DNA of 64,000 nt, taken from assembly GCF_014635885.1 (NCBI RefSeq), contig NZ_BMDR01000006.1:163653-227652 (forward strand). Reading direction: 5' to 3'. Source of the stretch: Acinetobacter vivianii (GTDB lineage Bacteria; Pseudomonadota; Gammaproteobacteria; Pseudomonadales; Moraxellaceae). Position numbers and translations under genes: made by a program. The notes under the pieces are model-generated. The model searched no databases and was not told the origin of the DNA. It saw only the letters and a program-made list of their open reading frames with translations. Of this stretch, positions 1 through 8,595 are shown in pieces. The stretch's first letter is position 1. Each line of letters opens with the position of its first letter.

Positions 1-48
1 CCGACCATTCCAAATAACACGCAGTTAAAACCAATGGAGGATCACTAA
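1..48 (+). CDS. mrpD: MrpD/MnhD antiporter subunit D, C-terminal end only
   Basis: Frame 1 from the window edge reads fifteen residues ending MEDH and a TAA stop at 46-48. The stop shares its last base with the ATG of the next gene. The three genes that follow are mrpE, mrpF and mrpG, and subunit D precedes E in Mrp (multisubunit Na+/H+ antiporter) operons, so this is most likely the tail of mrpD. Too little is present to confirm the family from sequence; the assignment rests on gene order. Confidence 0.6.
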   Translation, partial: PTIPNNTQLKPMEDH

Positions 49-578
49 TGCAAAAATCATCTTTGCTTGACCGTTGGTTCCCACATCCATTTGTGTCTGT
101 TCTGATTTTCCTGAGCTGGCTAATGCTGGCTCACAGTCTGGATGCAACTGATATTTTAATTGCCGTGATTCTGGCAGTCGGGATTGCACGTTTAGTGAGT
201 CCATTTATTGCCAGAACACCACATATTCACTGGACGCCTGCCATTAAACTGGTTTTTGTGGTGCTTTGGGATATCGTGATCTCTAATTTCCGTGTTGCTA
301 AAATGGTACTCGGACCAATGGATCAATTGCATCCTAAATGGTATCGCGTTCCATTGGACACCGAGCACGAACAAGTGAATACCTTGCTGGCAATGATCAT
401 TACCACCACACCGGGTACGGTTTCGGCGGGCATTGATCAGGAACGTGGTGATATTCTGGTGCATGCGCTCAGTACCGATAATGCCGAGCTGGATATTCAG
501 GACATCAAAAAGCGCTATGAAATACCTTTAATCGAAATCTTTGACGTGAAGATTACAGCAGAAGGAGCAACCAAATGA
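48..578 (+). CDS. mrpE: Na+/H+ antiporter subunit E (MrpE/MnhE/PhaE)
   Basis: Inner-membrane accessory subunit of the multisubunit cation/proton antiporter that exports Na+ in exchange for H+ and supports pH and salt homeostasis. The 176-residue protein has two to three hydrophobic segments near the N terminus (about 15-60), then the family's conserved stretch VVLWDIVISNFRVAKMVLGP and a cytoplasmic part with ITTTPGTVSAGI, typical of MrpE. The start overlaps the mrpD stop by one base and the stop overlaps the mrpF start (ATGA), indicating tight translational coupling within the operon. Confidence 0.93.
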   Translation: MQKSSLLDRWFPHPFVSVLIFLSWLMLAHSLDATDILIAVILAVGIARLVSPFIARTPHIHWTPAIKLVFVVLWDIVISNFRVAKMVLGPMDQLHPKWYRVPLDTEHEQVNTLLAMIITTTPGTVSAGIDQERGDILVHALSTDNAELDIQDIKKRYEIPLIEIFDVKITAEGATK

Positions 579-850
579 CTATTTTACCTTATGCATTGGG
601 TATTGGTTTAATTGCGATTACCATCTCCATGTTCATGTGTTTGATTCGTCTGATTGTCGGCCCTTCTGTGATTGACCGCTTGCTGGCACTGGATACACTC
701 TTCCTGAATGCCACCTGTTTAATCGTGGTATTGGGCATTTATTGGGTCAGCACCAATTTATTTGAAGGCGCACTTCTGGTTGCAATGCTGGGCTTTGTTT
801 CAACCGCTGCCCTTGCCCGCTATTTCACAACCGGTCACGTGATTGATTAA
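575..850 (+). CDS. mrpF: Na+/H+ antiporter subunit F (MrpF/MnhF)
   Basis: Small (91-residue) membrane subunit of the Mrp antiporter. It has three predicted transmembrane helices and the family motif GPSVIDRLLALDTL in the first cytoplasmic loop. It sits between mrpE (4-base overlap) and mrpG (11-base gap), the standard Mrp gene order. MrpF is needed for activity of the assembled complex in characterised systems; nothing in this copy looks abnormal. Confidence 0.93.
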   Translation: MTILPYALGIGLIAITISMFMCLIRLIVGPSVIDRLLALDTLFLNATCLIVVLGIYWVSTNLFEGALLVAMLGFVSTAALARYFTTGHVID

Positions 851-861
851 GGAGCTCCAGC

Positions 862-1236
862 ATGCAATTGATTTTTGAGATTATCATTTCATTCTTTGTG
901 GTGTTTGGCGCATTCTTTATGCTGGTCGGTTCGATCGGCATGATCCGCCTGCCAGACTTATTTATGCGTCTACACGCACCGACCAAATCCAGTACGCTGG
1001 GTCTCGGTAGCTTCCTGATCGCTGCGATGATCTTCTCAGCAACACAAGGCCGTTTCGGTTTTGCAGAGCTGCTGATTACTTTATTTGCATTTATCACTGC
1101 GCCAGTATCAGCGAATTTGATGGCCCAAGCAGCCATCCACTTACGTTTACGCTCAACCAGTGGTGATGTACCAGAAGCGTTAAATCGCCCACTTCCTTGG
1201 CAACGCTATCGTCGTCATCCTTTGAAGAAAGATTAA
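862..1236 (+). CDS. mrpG: Na+/H+ antiporter subunit G (MrpG/MnhG)
   Basis: Last gene of the Mrp operon, 124 residues. Three hydrophobic helices cover roughly residues 5-100, and the family signature GSIGMIRLPDLFMRLHAPTK is present around residues 26-45. The C-terminal 25 residues are hydrophilic and basic, ending in RYRRHPLKKD. A ribosome-binding site (AAGGAG) lies just upstream of the ATG. A strong bidirectional terminator follows, so the operon ends here. Confidence 0.93.
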   Translation: MQLIFEIIISFFVVFGAFFMLVGSIGMIRLPDLFMRLHAPTKSSTLGLGSFLIAAMIFSATQGRFGFAELLITLFAFITAPVSANLMAQAAIHLRLRSTSGDVPEALNRPLPWQRYRRHPLKKD

Positions 1237-1254
1237 CACTTTTATTCAGCGCAT

Positions 1255-1282
1255 AAAAAAGCCACCCGAAGGTGGCTTTTTT
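1255..1282. terminator. Bidirectional intrinsic terminator between mrpG and rbfA
   Basis: The stem GCCACC/GGTGGC with loop CGAA is flanked by an A-run on the left and a T-run on the right, so it can terminate both convergent operons: mrp from the left, and nusA-infB-rbfA from the right. Confidence 0.9.
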
Positions 1283-1290
1283 ATATCTGT

Positions 1291-1692
1291 TTACTTTTGT
1301 TCATCTTGCTCTTGTTCAGGCAGATCTTTAACCGCTTCAGCAATCAGACCAAACATATAGTTACCATAGGCATTGGTCTTGTCGTAATGGAAACGCAATC
1401 TTGGCGTAATACGTGTCTTGATACGACGACTCAACTCATGACGCAGGAAACCAGATGCTTTATTCAAGACATCCAAGGTTTCTTTATTTGCAGCTTCACT
1501 TTGGTCATCACCAAGTTCACGGCCCATTACAGTGACATATACTTCAGCATATCCCATATCTGCACTGACTTTCACGGCTGAGATGGTCACAAGACCACCC
1601 AGACGTGGATCTTTAAGCTCCTGACGGATAAGCTCGGACAACTCACGTTGTACCGAATCCGCCATGCGCTTTAAGCGTTGGCTACCCGCCAT
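1291..1692 (-). CDS. rbfA: Ribosome-binding factor A
   Basis: 30S ribosome maturation and cold-adaptation factor that acts on the 16S rRNA 5' helix. The 133-residue protein begins [20 protein letters not shown] and has the conserved LKDPR motif followed by the KH-like fold with ITPRLRFHYD near the C terminus. Its length is usual for the family. The ATG overlaps the infB stop by one base (TAATG), the conserved infB-rbfA coupling. The acidic and glutamine-rich tail (EQEQDEQK) is unremarkable. It is the last gene of the rimP-nusA-infB-rbfA operon. Confidence 0.95.
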   Translation of the reverse strand: MAGSQRLKRMADSVQRELSELIRQELKDPRLGGLVTISAVKVSADMGYAEVYVTVMGRELGDDQSEAANKETLDVLNKASGFLRHELSRRIKTRITPRLRFHYDKTNAYGNYMFGLIAEAVKDLPEQEQDEQK

Positions 1693-4406
1693 TAAAGACT
1701 CCGTTTAATCAATTGAACATCATACACTTCGATCTTGTCTTGTGCCTTGATGTCTTTATAGCCTTTGACTGCAAGACCACATTCCATACCAGCACGAACT
1801 TCTTCAACTACTTCTTTATAGCGACGAAGAGATTCAAGCTCGCCTTGGAACACAACCACGTCATCACGTAATACGCGAATTGGCTTGTTACGGTGCAATA
1901 CACCTTCAAGTACCATACAGCCTGCTGCTGCACCAAACTTACTTGAGTGGAATACTTCACGCACTTCAGCAACACCCAAGATTGTCTCACGGTGTTCAGG
2001 TGCAAGCTTACCGCTCATTGCAGCTTTCACATCGTCAATCAATTGATAGATGATGCTGTAGTAACGAATATCGATACCATCTTGGTCAGCTTTTTGACGT
2101 GCTGTATTGTCCGCACGTACGTTGAAGCCTAGCAATACTGCTTCTGAAGATTCAGCCAACGTTACGTCTGACTCGGTGATTGCACCTACGCCAGAACCGA
2201 TTACACGGACTTTAACTTCATCAGTTGCAAGCTCATCAAGTGCAACATGCAATGCTTCCAAAGTACCACGTACGTCAGTTTTGAGTACCACGTTAACTGT
2301 TGGAACATCTTTTTTGCCCATTGATGCCATGATGTTTTCAAGACGCATCGAGCTTGCGCGCTCAAGACGTTTTTGACGTTCACGGTCTGCACGAGCATCA
2401 GCAACTTCACGTGCTTTCTTCTCGTCATTAACAACAAGAACTTCGTCACCCGCCATTGGCGCTTCTGGTAAACCTAAGATTTCTACAGGAATTGATGGAC
2501 CGGCAGAAGTGATACGTTGACCATTTTCATCTGACATTGCACGTACACGACCATACGATGAACCTGCCAATACAAGGTCACCAATGTTCAATGTACCGTT
2601 TTGTACAAGAATCGACGTTACTGCACCACGGCCTTTATCAACACGTGCTTCAATTACAACACCTTGTGCCGCACCTTCAGCAGAAGCTTTAAGCTCCATC
2701 AATTCAGATTGAATCAGGATCAGGTCAAGTAAACCATCGATACCTTCACCAGAGTGTGCAGATACTTTAGCGATTGGAACATCACCGCCCCACTCTTCAG
2801 GTACGATACCTTTGGTGGTCAATTCGTTTAATACGCGATCTGGATCAGCTGATTCTTTATCCATTTTGTTGATTGCAACAATGATTGGCGTACCAGCAGC
2901 ACGCGCATGGTCAATTGCTTCAGCTGTTTGTGGCATTACACCATCATCAGCAGCAACAACAAGTACCACGATATCAGTTGCTTTCGCACCACGTGCACGC
3001 ATAGATGTAAACGCTGCGTGTCCCGGTGTATCTAAGAAAGTAATAATGCCTTTCTCAGTTTCAACATGGTAAGCACCAATGTGCTGAGTAATACCACCCG
3101 CTTCGCCCGCTGCCACTTTAGAGCGACGGATACGATCCAGTAATGACGTTTTACCATGGTCAACGTGACCCATGATTGTAACGACTGGTGGACGAGTTGT
3201 TTGCTCACCACGTGCTTCTTCAGCTGCAACCAATAAGTTATCTTCTGCTTGTGTATCAGAAACTAATACTGGGTTGTGACCCAATTCTTCAACGACAAGT
3301 ACAGCGGTATCTTGATCAATCGCTTGGTTCTGAGTAACAAGCTCACCCATTTTCATGAGAGTCTTGATGACTTCACGAACTTTAACAGCCATTTTCTGTG
3401 CAAGATCGGCAACAATGATTTTCTCACCGATCTCTACATCATAAACCTGTTTCTTCACAGGCTTTTCAAAACCATGCTTGTTGGCTTGGCTTGTTTTCAA
3501 GCCGCGCTTGTGGTGGCTCTTGCTAAAGCTTTGTTCAGACTGAGCATCGCCACCACGACCGCCTTTCTTACCACCACGTGGGTTTGCAGTCGCGCCACCG
3601 CGTTTGATTTCACGGTCTTCCTTATTGAAAGAATCTTCATATGCCTGACCAACAAGACCAGCAGCTAAAGGTGAGTCATCAATCACACGAATGGTTGCAG
3701 TTGCATCATCATTTGAATATTTTGATGCCATCTGACGCATTTGCTCAAGCGTACGTTGCTGCGCTTCTTCAGCTGCTTTACGACGTACTGCTTCTTCAGT
3801 CGCTTTCAACTGAGCAGTTTGCTCTTCACGTGCTTTTTTCTGTTCTGGTGTTTCTGTAGGGCGAACAACAGGGGCTTTAATGACCTTGTCGCTATTACGC
3901 TTTTTCACCACAACAGCTGCTTTCGCAGTAGTTTGACCTGAACTATCAGAAGTATGCGCTGCACGCATTGCTTCTAATGTTGCATTTGCTTTTTGTTCAG
4001 CGCTATGACGAGCTTTTTGATCTGCTTCATCACGTACTTTTTGTTCAGCACGTACTTTAGCATCTGCTTCTACACGCGCTTTTGCTTCAGCTGCAAGTAA
4101 CTCTGGATTTGGCTTAGCAAAAACTTGTTTCTTGCGAACTTCAACATTAATGCTTTTTGCTTTACCTGAAGTACTTGTAACTTTAGCAGTACTCGTTGTT
4201 TTACGTTTCAACGCAATCTTTCCTGTGTTACCACTTTCCTGACCATGTACTTTTTTCAAGTGATTGACCAAAGTATCTTGCTGTTCAGTGGTAATAATGT
4301 CATCTGCTTTACGCTGTGGTAAGCCTGCTTCGCGAACCTGTTCCAGGAGTTTCTCTACAGGACGTTCTACACTGAGTGCTAACTCTTGAATCGACTTGTC
4401 CGTCAT
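1692..4406 (-). CDS. infB: Translation initiation factor IF-2
   Basis: GTPase that brings fMet-tRNA to the 30S P site and promotes subunit joining. At 904 residues it is close to the enterobacterial long form. Order of parts: an N-terminal IF2_N domain (1-55), a long charged linker rich in A, K, E and R (about 60-330), a second IF2_N-like element (about 330-380), then the G domain with GHVDHGKTS near residue 411, DTPGHAAF and NKMD, and domains II-IV including the C-terminal fMet-tRNA-binding domain. The linker contains [19 protein letters not shown], a Gly/Arg-rich patch common in this family. It follows nusA by 10 bases. Confidence 0.97.
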   Translation of the reverse strand: MTDKSIQELALSVERPVEKLLEQVREAGLPQRKADDIITTEQQDTLVNHLKKVHGQESGNTGKIALKRKTTSTAKVTSTSGKAKSINVEVRKKQVFAKPNPELLAAEAKARVEADAKVRAEQKVRDEADQKARHSAEQKANATLEAMRAAHTSDSSGQTTAKAAVVVKKRNSDKVIKAPVVRPTETPEQKKAREEQTAQLKATEEAVRRKAAEEAQQRTLEQMRQMASKYSNDDATATIRVIDDSPLAAGLVGQAYEDSFNKEDREIKRGGATANPRGGKKGGRGGDAQSEQSFSKSHHKRGLKTSQANKHGFEKPVKKQVYDVEIGEKIIVADLAQKMAVKVREVIKTLMKMGELVTQNQAIDQDTAVLVVEELGHNPVLVSDTQAEDNLLVAAEEARGEQTTRPPVVTIMGHVDHGKTSLLDRIRRSKVAAGEAGGITQHIGAYHVETEKGIITFLDTPGHAAFTSMRARGAKATDIVVLVVAADDGVMPQTAEAIDHARAAGTPIIVAINKMDKESADPDRVLNELTTKGIVPEEWGGDVPIAKVSAHSGEGIDGLLDLILIQSELMELKASAEGAAQGVVIEARVDKGRGAVTSILVQNGTLNIGDLVLAGSSYGRVRAMSDENGQRITSAGPSIPVEILGLPEAPMAGDEVLVVNDEKKAREVADARADRERQKRLERASSMRLENIMASMGKKDVPTVNVVLKTDVRGTLEALHVALDELATDEVKVRVIGSGVGAITESDVTLAESSEAVLLGFNVRADNTARQKADQDGIDIRYYSIIYQLIDDVKAAMSGKLAPEHRETILGVAEVREVFHSSKFGAAAGCMVLEGVLHRNKPIRVLRDDVVVFQGELESLRRYKEVVEEVRAGMECGLAVKGYKDIKAQDKIEVYDVQLIKRSL

Positions 4407-4416
4407 CTATTATCTC

Positions 4417-5901
4417 CTAGTTAAACCATGATTCACGTGCTTTCATGATTAACTGACCCGCTTTGTCATGACCTAAACCTTCGATATCAGAAATATCGTC
4501 AGTTGCCTGGTCTGCCAAATCATCAACAGTAACCACACCACGCGCCGCCAATGCATACGCAATCTCAGTTGTCATACCTTCCATACCGAGAAGTTCTGCA
4601 CTTGGCTCTTGAATATTTTCTTGCTGTTTCAATGCATCCGTCAAAGCAGCTTCTTTCGCACGACTCTGTAGCAATTCAACCAAATCAGCTTCAAGCTCGA
4701 TTTCGTCAAATGTTTCAGCTGGAACGTAAGCAATCTCTTCTAATGAAGTGAAGCCCATTTCAACCAATGCCATTGCCAAGTCTTCTTCAATATCAAGACG
4801 TGTAATAAACATGTCTAAATATTGCTGTGCTTCATTTTGCTGACGAGCACGATACTCTTCTTCTAACATCATGTCGAGTTTATAACCCGTCAATTCAGAT
4901 GCTAAACGAACATTTTGCCCTTGCGAACCAATTGCACGCGCTAACTGATCATTGGTCGCAAAGATGATGTCAGCACTACGTGCATCTTCATCAAGGACAA
5001 TACCTGATACATCAGCTGGCTCTAACGCACTTGCGATATATTGTGCTGGATCATCAGACCACACCACCACATCAATACGCTCACCGTTCAACTCTTGCTG
5101 TACAGCCTGGATACGTGTACCACGCATACCAATACATGCACCTACTGGGTCAATACGATGGTCATTGGTTTTCACTGCAATTTTAGCACGAACACCCGGT
5201 TGACGCGCTGCTGCTTTAATTTCGATGATTTCTTCAGAAATTTCTGGAATTTCTTTCTTCATCAATGCAATCAGCATTTCAGGACGTGCGCGAGACAATA
5301 ATAATTGTGCGCCACGACCTTCACGGTTTACATTGTACAAAATTGCATTGATACGCTGTTTAGGACGTAAAATTTCTTTGTGAATGGTTTCTTCACGCGC
5401 CAAGTAAGCTTCAGCGTTGTCACCAAGATCAATGATAAAGCCATCTTTGGTTTGCTTTTTCACTTCACCGTAAATCAACTCACCGACTTTAGATTCATAC
5501 GCATCTGCAACCAATGCACGCTCTGCTTCACGAATCTTCTGTACGATCACTTGTTTAGCGATTTGCGCAGCAATACGACCAAACTCGATTGATTCAACTT
5601 CAAGCTCACGCACATCGCCGATTGACCATTTCGCAGGGTCTACATCAGAAATTGCGTCTTGGCATGCTGGCATTTCATGATCTTCATCCGCAACAACTGT
5701 CCATTGACGGAAGGTACGGTAATCACCAGTTTTACGATCAATCTCAACACGGAGTTGAGCTTCTTCAGAATGTGTGCCTTCGTAAAACTTTTTCTTCGTT
5801 GCCGCAACAAGTGCTTGCTCTAACGCTTGGAAGATCGCTTCACGACTAACACCTTTTTCATTACTAACCGTTTCTGCAACGGTAAGAATTTCGCGGCCCA
5901 T
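4417..5901 (-). CDS. nusA: Transcription termination/antitermination factor NusA
   Basis: RNA polymerase-associated factor modulating pausing, intrinsic termination and antitermination. The 494 residues match the proteobacterial form. An N-terminal RNAP-binding domain (1-130) is followed by an S1 domain (about 135-200, with KKQTKDGFIIDLGDNAEAYL), two KH domains (about 230-345, with GACIGMRGTRIQAV and RAIGSQGQNVRLASE), and two C-terminal acidic repeats (about 365-494, VEMGFTSLEEIAYV then ALAARGVVTVDDLADQ). It lies between rimP and infB in the conserved operon. Two terminator-like hairpins upstream of rimP could be part of NusA-dependent autoregulation, as proposed for the equivalent E. coli operon. 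Confidence 0.97.
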   Translation of the reverse strand: MGREILTVAETVSNEKGVSREAIFQALEQALVAATKKKFYEGTHSEEAQLRVEIDRKTGDYRTFRQWTVVADEDHEMPACQDAISDVDPAKWSIGDVRELEVESIEFGRIAAQIAKQVIVQKIREAERALVADAYESKVGELIYGEVKKQTKDGFIIDLGDNAEAYLAREETIHKEILRPKQRINAILYNVNREGRGAQLLLSRARPEMLIALMKKEIPEISEEIIEIKAAARQPGVRAKIAVKTNDHRIDPVGACIGMRGTRIQAVQQELNGERIDVVVWSDDPAQYIASALEPADVSGIVLDEDARSADIIFATNDQLARAIGSQGQNVRLASELTGYKLDMMLEEEYRARQQNEAQQYLDMFITRLDIEEDLAMALVEMGFTSLEEIAYVPAETFDEIELEADLVELLQSRAKEAALTDALKQQENIQEPSAELLGMEGMTTEIAYALAARGVVTVDDLADQATDDISDIEGLGHDKAGQLIMKARESWFN

Positions 5902-5938
5902 AAGTCACCTACCGATTTCTTATAAAATTAAGTTAATA

Positions 5939-6463
5939 TTAGTCTTGATAGATTAAATTTGCTTTATCAATATTATTACTATCAATTTCAAGCACATGAT
6001 TACCTTCAACTTCGACCTGAATGATTTCATTTTCCAAGTCTACAGAAAGTAATTTCGCCTGAAATTTGCGACGGTTCTCGACAGCAGCAATTAATCGTAA
6101 AGCCACTTGTTGCCCGATATAGGCAGGTAATTGATTAAGTTGGAAAAATGGACGATCCCAACCTGGTGATGATACTTCTAAAGCATATTCACCCGAAATT
6201 GGATCATGGACATCAAGCATTGCACCCACTTGTTGTGTTACCAGAACACAATCCTGAACGCCAATACCACGCCCGAGTTCAACTTCACCATCTTCATTGA
6301 GGACAGGTTCAGCATTTTCATCTACGACTTTATCGATATAAATACGTAGTAAAGAACGCTTACCTTGTGGCAGGAATTCAATCCCCCACAGATCTACACC
6401 ACACGCAGCTACAGCTGGTGCAATAAGATCATGCAATGCTTGAGATTTATTTGATAATTTCAT
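5939..6463 (-). CDS. rimP: Ribosome maturation factor RimP
   Basis: 30S subunit assembly factor, 174 residues, first protein-coding gene of the rimP-nusA-infB-rbfA transcription unit. The N-terminal domain contains [20 protein letters not shown], and the family signature SPGWDRPFF (normally SPG-x-DRPL) lies near residues 98-106, followed by the small C-terminal SH3-like domain. A short insertion ([21 protein letters not shown], about 46-66) lengthens the protein relative to the 150-residue E. coli form. The ATG follows a purine-rich GACGAGAGT stretch. Confidence 0.94.
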   Translation of the reverse strand: MKLSNKSQALHDLIAPAVAACGVDLWGIEFLPQGKRSLLRIYIDKVVDENAEPVLNEDGEVELGRGIGVQDCVLVTQQVGAMLDVHDPISGEYALEVSSPGWDRPFFQLNQLPAYIGQQVALRLIAAVENRRKFQAKLLSVDLENEIIQVEVEGNHVLEIDSNNIDKANLIYQD

Positions 6464-6502
6464 GTACTCTCGTCGCTCTTATACGAGCCAATCAATCTTA
6501 AC

Positions 6503-6531
6503 CGTATAGTGAAGCACGACTATTTGACCAA
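6503..6531 (-). promoter_or_regulatory. Candidate promoter for rimP-nusA-infB-rbfA
   Basis: Read on the minus strand, TTGGTC (6526-6531) and TATACG (6503-6508) are separated by 17 bases. It lies downstream of both tRNA terminators and about 40 bases upstream of the rimP ATG, so it could drive the operon independently of the tRNAs. The matches to consensus are moderate; this is inference from sequence only. Confidence 0.35.
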
Positions 6532-6568
6532 TTGATGTCGAACAACTACACGATAGCTAAACAACCAA

Positions 6569-6592
6569 TAAAAAAGGGCGTAAATCGCCCCT
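6569..6592 (-). terminator. Second terminator/attenuator between initiator tRNA and rimP
   Basis: On the minus strand the stem GGGCG/CGCCC with loop ATTTA is followed directly by six T residues. It is the distal member of two stacked intrinsic terminators in front of rimP. Confidence 0.75.
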
Positions 6593-6623
6593 ATGTTACA
6601 CAGAAAAGCTTAGCCCACTGTGC

Positions 6624-6650
6624 AAAAAGGCCCACCTTATTGTGAGCCTC
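6624..6650 (-). terminator. First terminator downstream of initiator tRNA copy 1
   Basis: On the minus strand GGCTCAC (6642-6648) pairs with GTGGGCC (6629-6635) with one G-U pair and a six-base loop, followed by TTTTT. It lies about 14 bases 3' of the tRNA CCA end. Confidence 0.8.
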
Positions 6651-6662
6651 TTTTTAGAAACT

Positions 6663-6739
<77 letters not shown>

Positions 6740-6752
6740 TCAACGTGCAAAA

Positions 6753-6780
6753 ATTATATACAAATATGAAAAAAAGTCAA
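6753..6780 (-). promoter_or_regulatory. Near-consensus promoter for initiator tRNA copy 1
   Basis: On the minus strand TTGACT (6775-6780) and a perfect TATAAT (6753-6758) are 16 bases apart. The -10 lies 13 bases upstream of the mature tRNA 5' end. This is the best sigma-70-like promoter I can see in the window. Confidence 0.8.
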
Positions 6781-6803
6781 TTTAAGTTTTCTTCATATCC
6801 GTC

Positions 6804-6825
6804 TGATTAAGTTGCACCTTAATCA
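6804..6825 (-). repeat. Stem-loop 3' of initiator tRNA copy 2
   Basis: Perfect 8-bp inverted repeat TGATTAAG/CTTAATCA with a six-base loop, starting two bases after the tRNA CCA. There is no T-run, so it may be a processing or exonuclease-stop structure rather than a strong terminator. Confidence 0.6.
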
Positions 6826-6827
6826 AA

Positions 6828-6904
<77 letters not shown>

Positions 6905-6928
6905 TCAACACAAACACTGCATACACCG

Positions 6929-6949
6929 AACTTAACTGGTTATTAAGTT
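6929..6949 (-). repeat. Stem-loop 3' of tRNA-Leu
   Basis: AACTTAA/TTAAGTT with a seven-base loop abuts the CCA end of tRNA-Leu. It resembles the hairpin after fMet copy 2 in position and AT content and also lacks a T-run, suggesting a 3' processing structure. Confidence 0.45.
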
Positions 6950-7034
6950 TGGTGCGGAAGGGGGGACTTGAACCCCCACGCCCGAAAGCACTACCACCTC
7001 AAGGTAGCGTGTCTACCAATTCCACCACCACCGC
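6950..7034 (-). tRNA. tRNA-Leu(GAG)
   Basis: 85-base class II tRNA with anticodon loop CTTGAGG (anticodon GAG), a D-loop AATTGGTAGAC matching bacterial tRNA-Leu, a variable arm, TTCAAGT T-loop and encoded CCA. Its place between secG and the initiator tRNA matches leuU in the E. coli secG-leuU-metY-rimP cluster. In the acceptor stem, positions 5 and 68 appear as U opposite U and 6-67 as G-U, making that helix weaker than usual. Confidence 0.93.
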
Positions 7035-7090
7035 AGTTTGTGGGACGCATTCTATTCCTTTAAATACAAAAAGGAAAGTCCTAAATCGAC

Positions 7091-7420
7091 TTATTCAGCC
7101 GTTTTAGGTGCATTTGATGAAGTTTCAGGCGATGTTGCCGGCGCAGATGTCGTCGTTTGAACAGTTTTCAAACTATATGCATCTGTGGTTTGTTTCTTTG
7201 CAAACACAGCGAGTGTCAAACTGGTGACAAAAAACAGCGCTGTAAAAATCGCAGTCATACGAGTTAAAAAGTTGCCTGCGCCTGAAGCACCAAATACGGT
7301 TGCAGCACCGCCACCACCAAATGATGCGCCTGCTTCTGCACCTTTACCTTGTTGTACCAGAACCAAAGCAATAATCAAAATTGCTAGAATGATGTGTACA
7401 ACGAGTATAAAACTATACAT
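7091..7420 (-). CDS. secG: Preprotein translocase subunit SecG
   Basis: Accessory subunit of the SecYEG inner-membrane channel. The 109-residue protein has two transmembrane helices (about 3-22 and 52-70). They are joined by a glycine-rich loop with LVQQGKGAEAGASFGGGG, the family signature. The C-terminal tail is rich in Thr, Ser and Ala (TTTSAPATSPETSSNAPK), typical of the variable SecG tail. It follows tpiA by 12 bases and precedes tRNA-Leu, the conserved tpiA-secG-tRNA order. Confidence 0.94.
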   Translation of the reverse strand: MYSFILVVHIILAILIIALVLVQQGKGAEAGASFGGGGAATVFGASGAGNFLTRMTAIFTALFFVTSLTLAVFAKKQTTDAYSLKTVQTTTSAPATSPETSSNAPKTAE

Positions 7421-7432
7421 CTCTATTCCTCG

Positions 7433-8224
7433 TTATTTGCTTTGCGCAAATGCTTTTGCGATTTGGTAAAAAGATTGCGCATTTAAAGATGCACCACCCA
7501 CCAAAGCACCATTAATATCTGGACATGCCGCCAATTCAACCGCATTTTCAGCTTTTACACTACCACCATACAAGATCGCAGTATTTGCGCCAAATGCAGT
7601 AATCTGCTTTAAGCCTTCACGAATTTTTGCATGCATCGCCTGAGCATCTGCGGGTGACGCGGTTTTACCCGTCCCGATTGCCCAAATCGGTTCATACGCT
7701 ACCACAATATTTTGCCATTGTTCAGCTTTTACCACCGCTGCAATATCACAAATTTGTTGTAATACGACTTGCTCTGCTGCACCCTGCTCACGTTGCTCCA
7801 AGCTTTCACCGACGCAATAAATCACGGTTAAACCAGCACTTAAGGCATTTTGCAGCTTTGCTTTTAATATTTCGACATTGTCACCAAATAATTCACGGCG
7901 TTCTGAATGTCCAATCAATACATATTCAATCTGACTGTCTTTTAACAGTTCCGCACTCACTTCACCTGTGTAAGCACCTGTACCTGCCACACGAGAAAGA
8001 TCCTGAGCCACGGTATAAACGGCTCTGGCTGCATCTTTTAACTGAGCGTGGACACCCGTCAGCGCAATCGTCGTTGGCGCTACACCAATATGACATTGCT
8101 CAGGAGAAATATTGTCCTGCTGTAATAACTGCTTAAATTCTTCTATTAGTTGGAAAGCATTCGCATGCATTGGATTCATTTTCCAATTGCCAACAACCCA
8201 AGGGGTAATGGTCGAGTTCGACAT
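7433..8224 (-). CDS. tpiA: Triosephosphate isomerase
   Basis: Interconverts dihydroxyacetone phosphate and glyceraldehyde-3-phosphate in glycolysis and gluconeogenesis. The 263-residue TIM barrel shows the N-terminal NWKMNP (catalytic Lys), [12 protein letters not shown] (catalytic His), [14 protein letters not shown] (catalytic Glu and flexible loop 6), and the C-terminal phosphate-binding [12 protein letters not shown] and GALVGGASL. All active-site residues are present. First gene of the minus-strand cluster and the probable promoter-proximal gene for secG and the downstream tRNAs. Confidence 0.96.
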   Translation of the reverse strand: MSNSTITPWVVGNWKMNPMHANAFQLIEEFKQLLQQDNISPEQCHIGVAPTTIALTGVHAQLKDAARAVYTVAQDLSRVAGTGAYTGEVSAELLKDSQIEYVLIGHSERRELFGDNVEILKAKLQNALSAGLTVIYCVGESLEQREQGAAEQVVLQQICDIAAVVKAEQWQNIVVAYEPIWAIGTGKTASPADAQAMHAKIREGLKQITAFGANTAILYGGSVKAENAVELAACPDINGALVGGASLNAQSFYQIAKAFAQSK

Positions 8225-8498
8225 ACTTAGCCCGCCTACTGTTAATTTTCAAAAATGCTGCATATTTTACACGGATTTTTATAAAATTCAGTTTTTTTCT
8301 ATTGTTTAGATATAAATCAATTTAAAATTTATCTGAATCTAAAATACGCTTTGTTTTACAACGCACATCGCTCTCGTATTTATTTGAAAACAAGAAGCTT
8401 CTGGCTGGAAAAAGTATAGGATCAATTTAGAAATTAACGTATTACATAAAATTAATTTGTAAAAAAACTCGATCAGTTCAAAGTTTAGCGATGAATCA

Positions 8499-8536
8499 AG
8501 GCAAAAACGACACTTTCTCTAGTGGCATTTTTGCCT
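8499..8536. repeat. Imperfect inverted repeat upstream of pilB
   Basis: AGGCAAAAA (8499-8507) pairs with TTTTTGCCT (8528-8536), and CACT/AGTG pair inside. The right arm ends nine bases before a TATAAT hexamer (8545-8550), so the repeat covers where a -35 element would lie. Operator or transcript hairpin; function unknown. Confidence 0.5.
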
Positions 8537-8544
8537 AACAAAAG

Positions 8545-8550
8545 TATAAT
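8545..8550 (+). promoter_or_regulatory. Candidate -10 element for pilBCD-coaE
   Basis: A perfect TATAAT about 45 bases upstream of the pilB ATG. No good -35 hexamer is found at 16-18 bases; GTGGCA at 8522 is a poor match. If used, the promoter may need an activator or depend on the overlapping inverted repeat. Confidence 0.35.
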
Positions 8551-8595
8551 TTTTAGGATACATATTATAAACATTTATTGTCATAAGGCGGACAG

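Larger units (their letters stand above)
8225..8595. other. Divergent intergenic region tpiA/pilB
   Basis: 371 AT-rich bases between divergent genes. No plausible ORF is seen. It must hold both promoters; the only structures I can point to are the inverted repeat at 8499-8536 and the TATAAT at 8545-8550. Confidence 0.6.

Noticed and set aside
3276..3941. Several plus-strand ORFs of 66-130 residues inside infB
   Set aside because: They lie opposite the strongly coding infB frame and have no family similarity or start signals; they are antisense shadows.
8522..8536. Possible sigma-54 promoter (TGGCATTTTTGCC) upstream of pilB
   Set aside because: Sigma-54 sites need GG and GC ten bases apart; here they are seven apart, and the motif is part of the inverted repeat.
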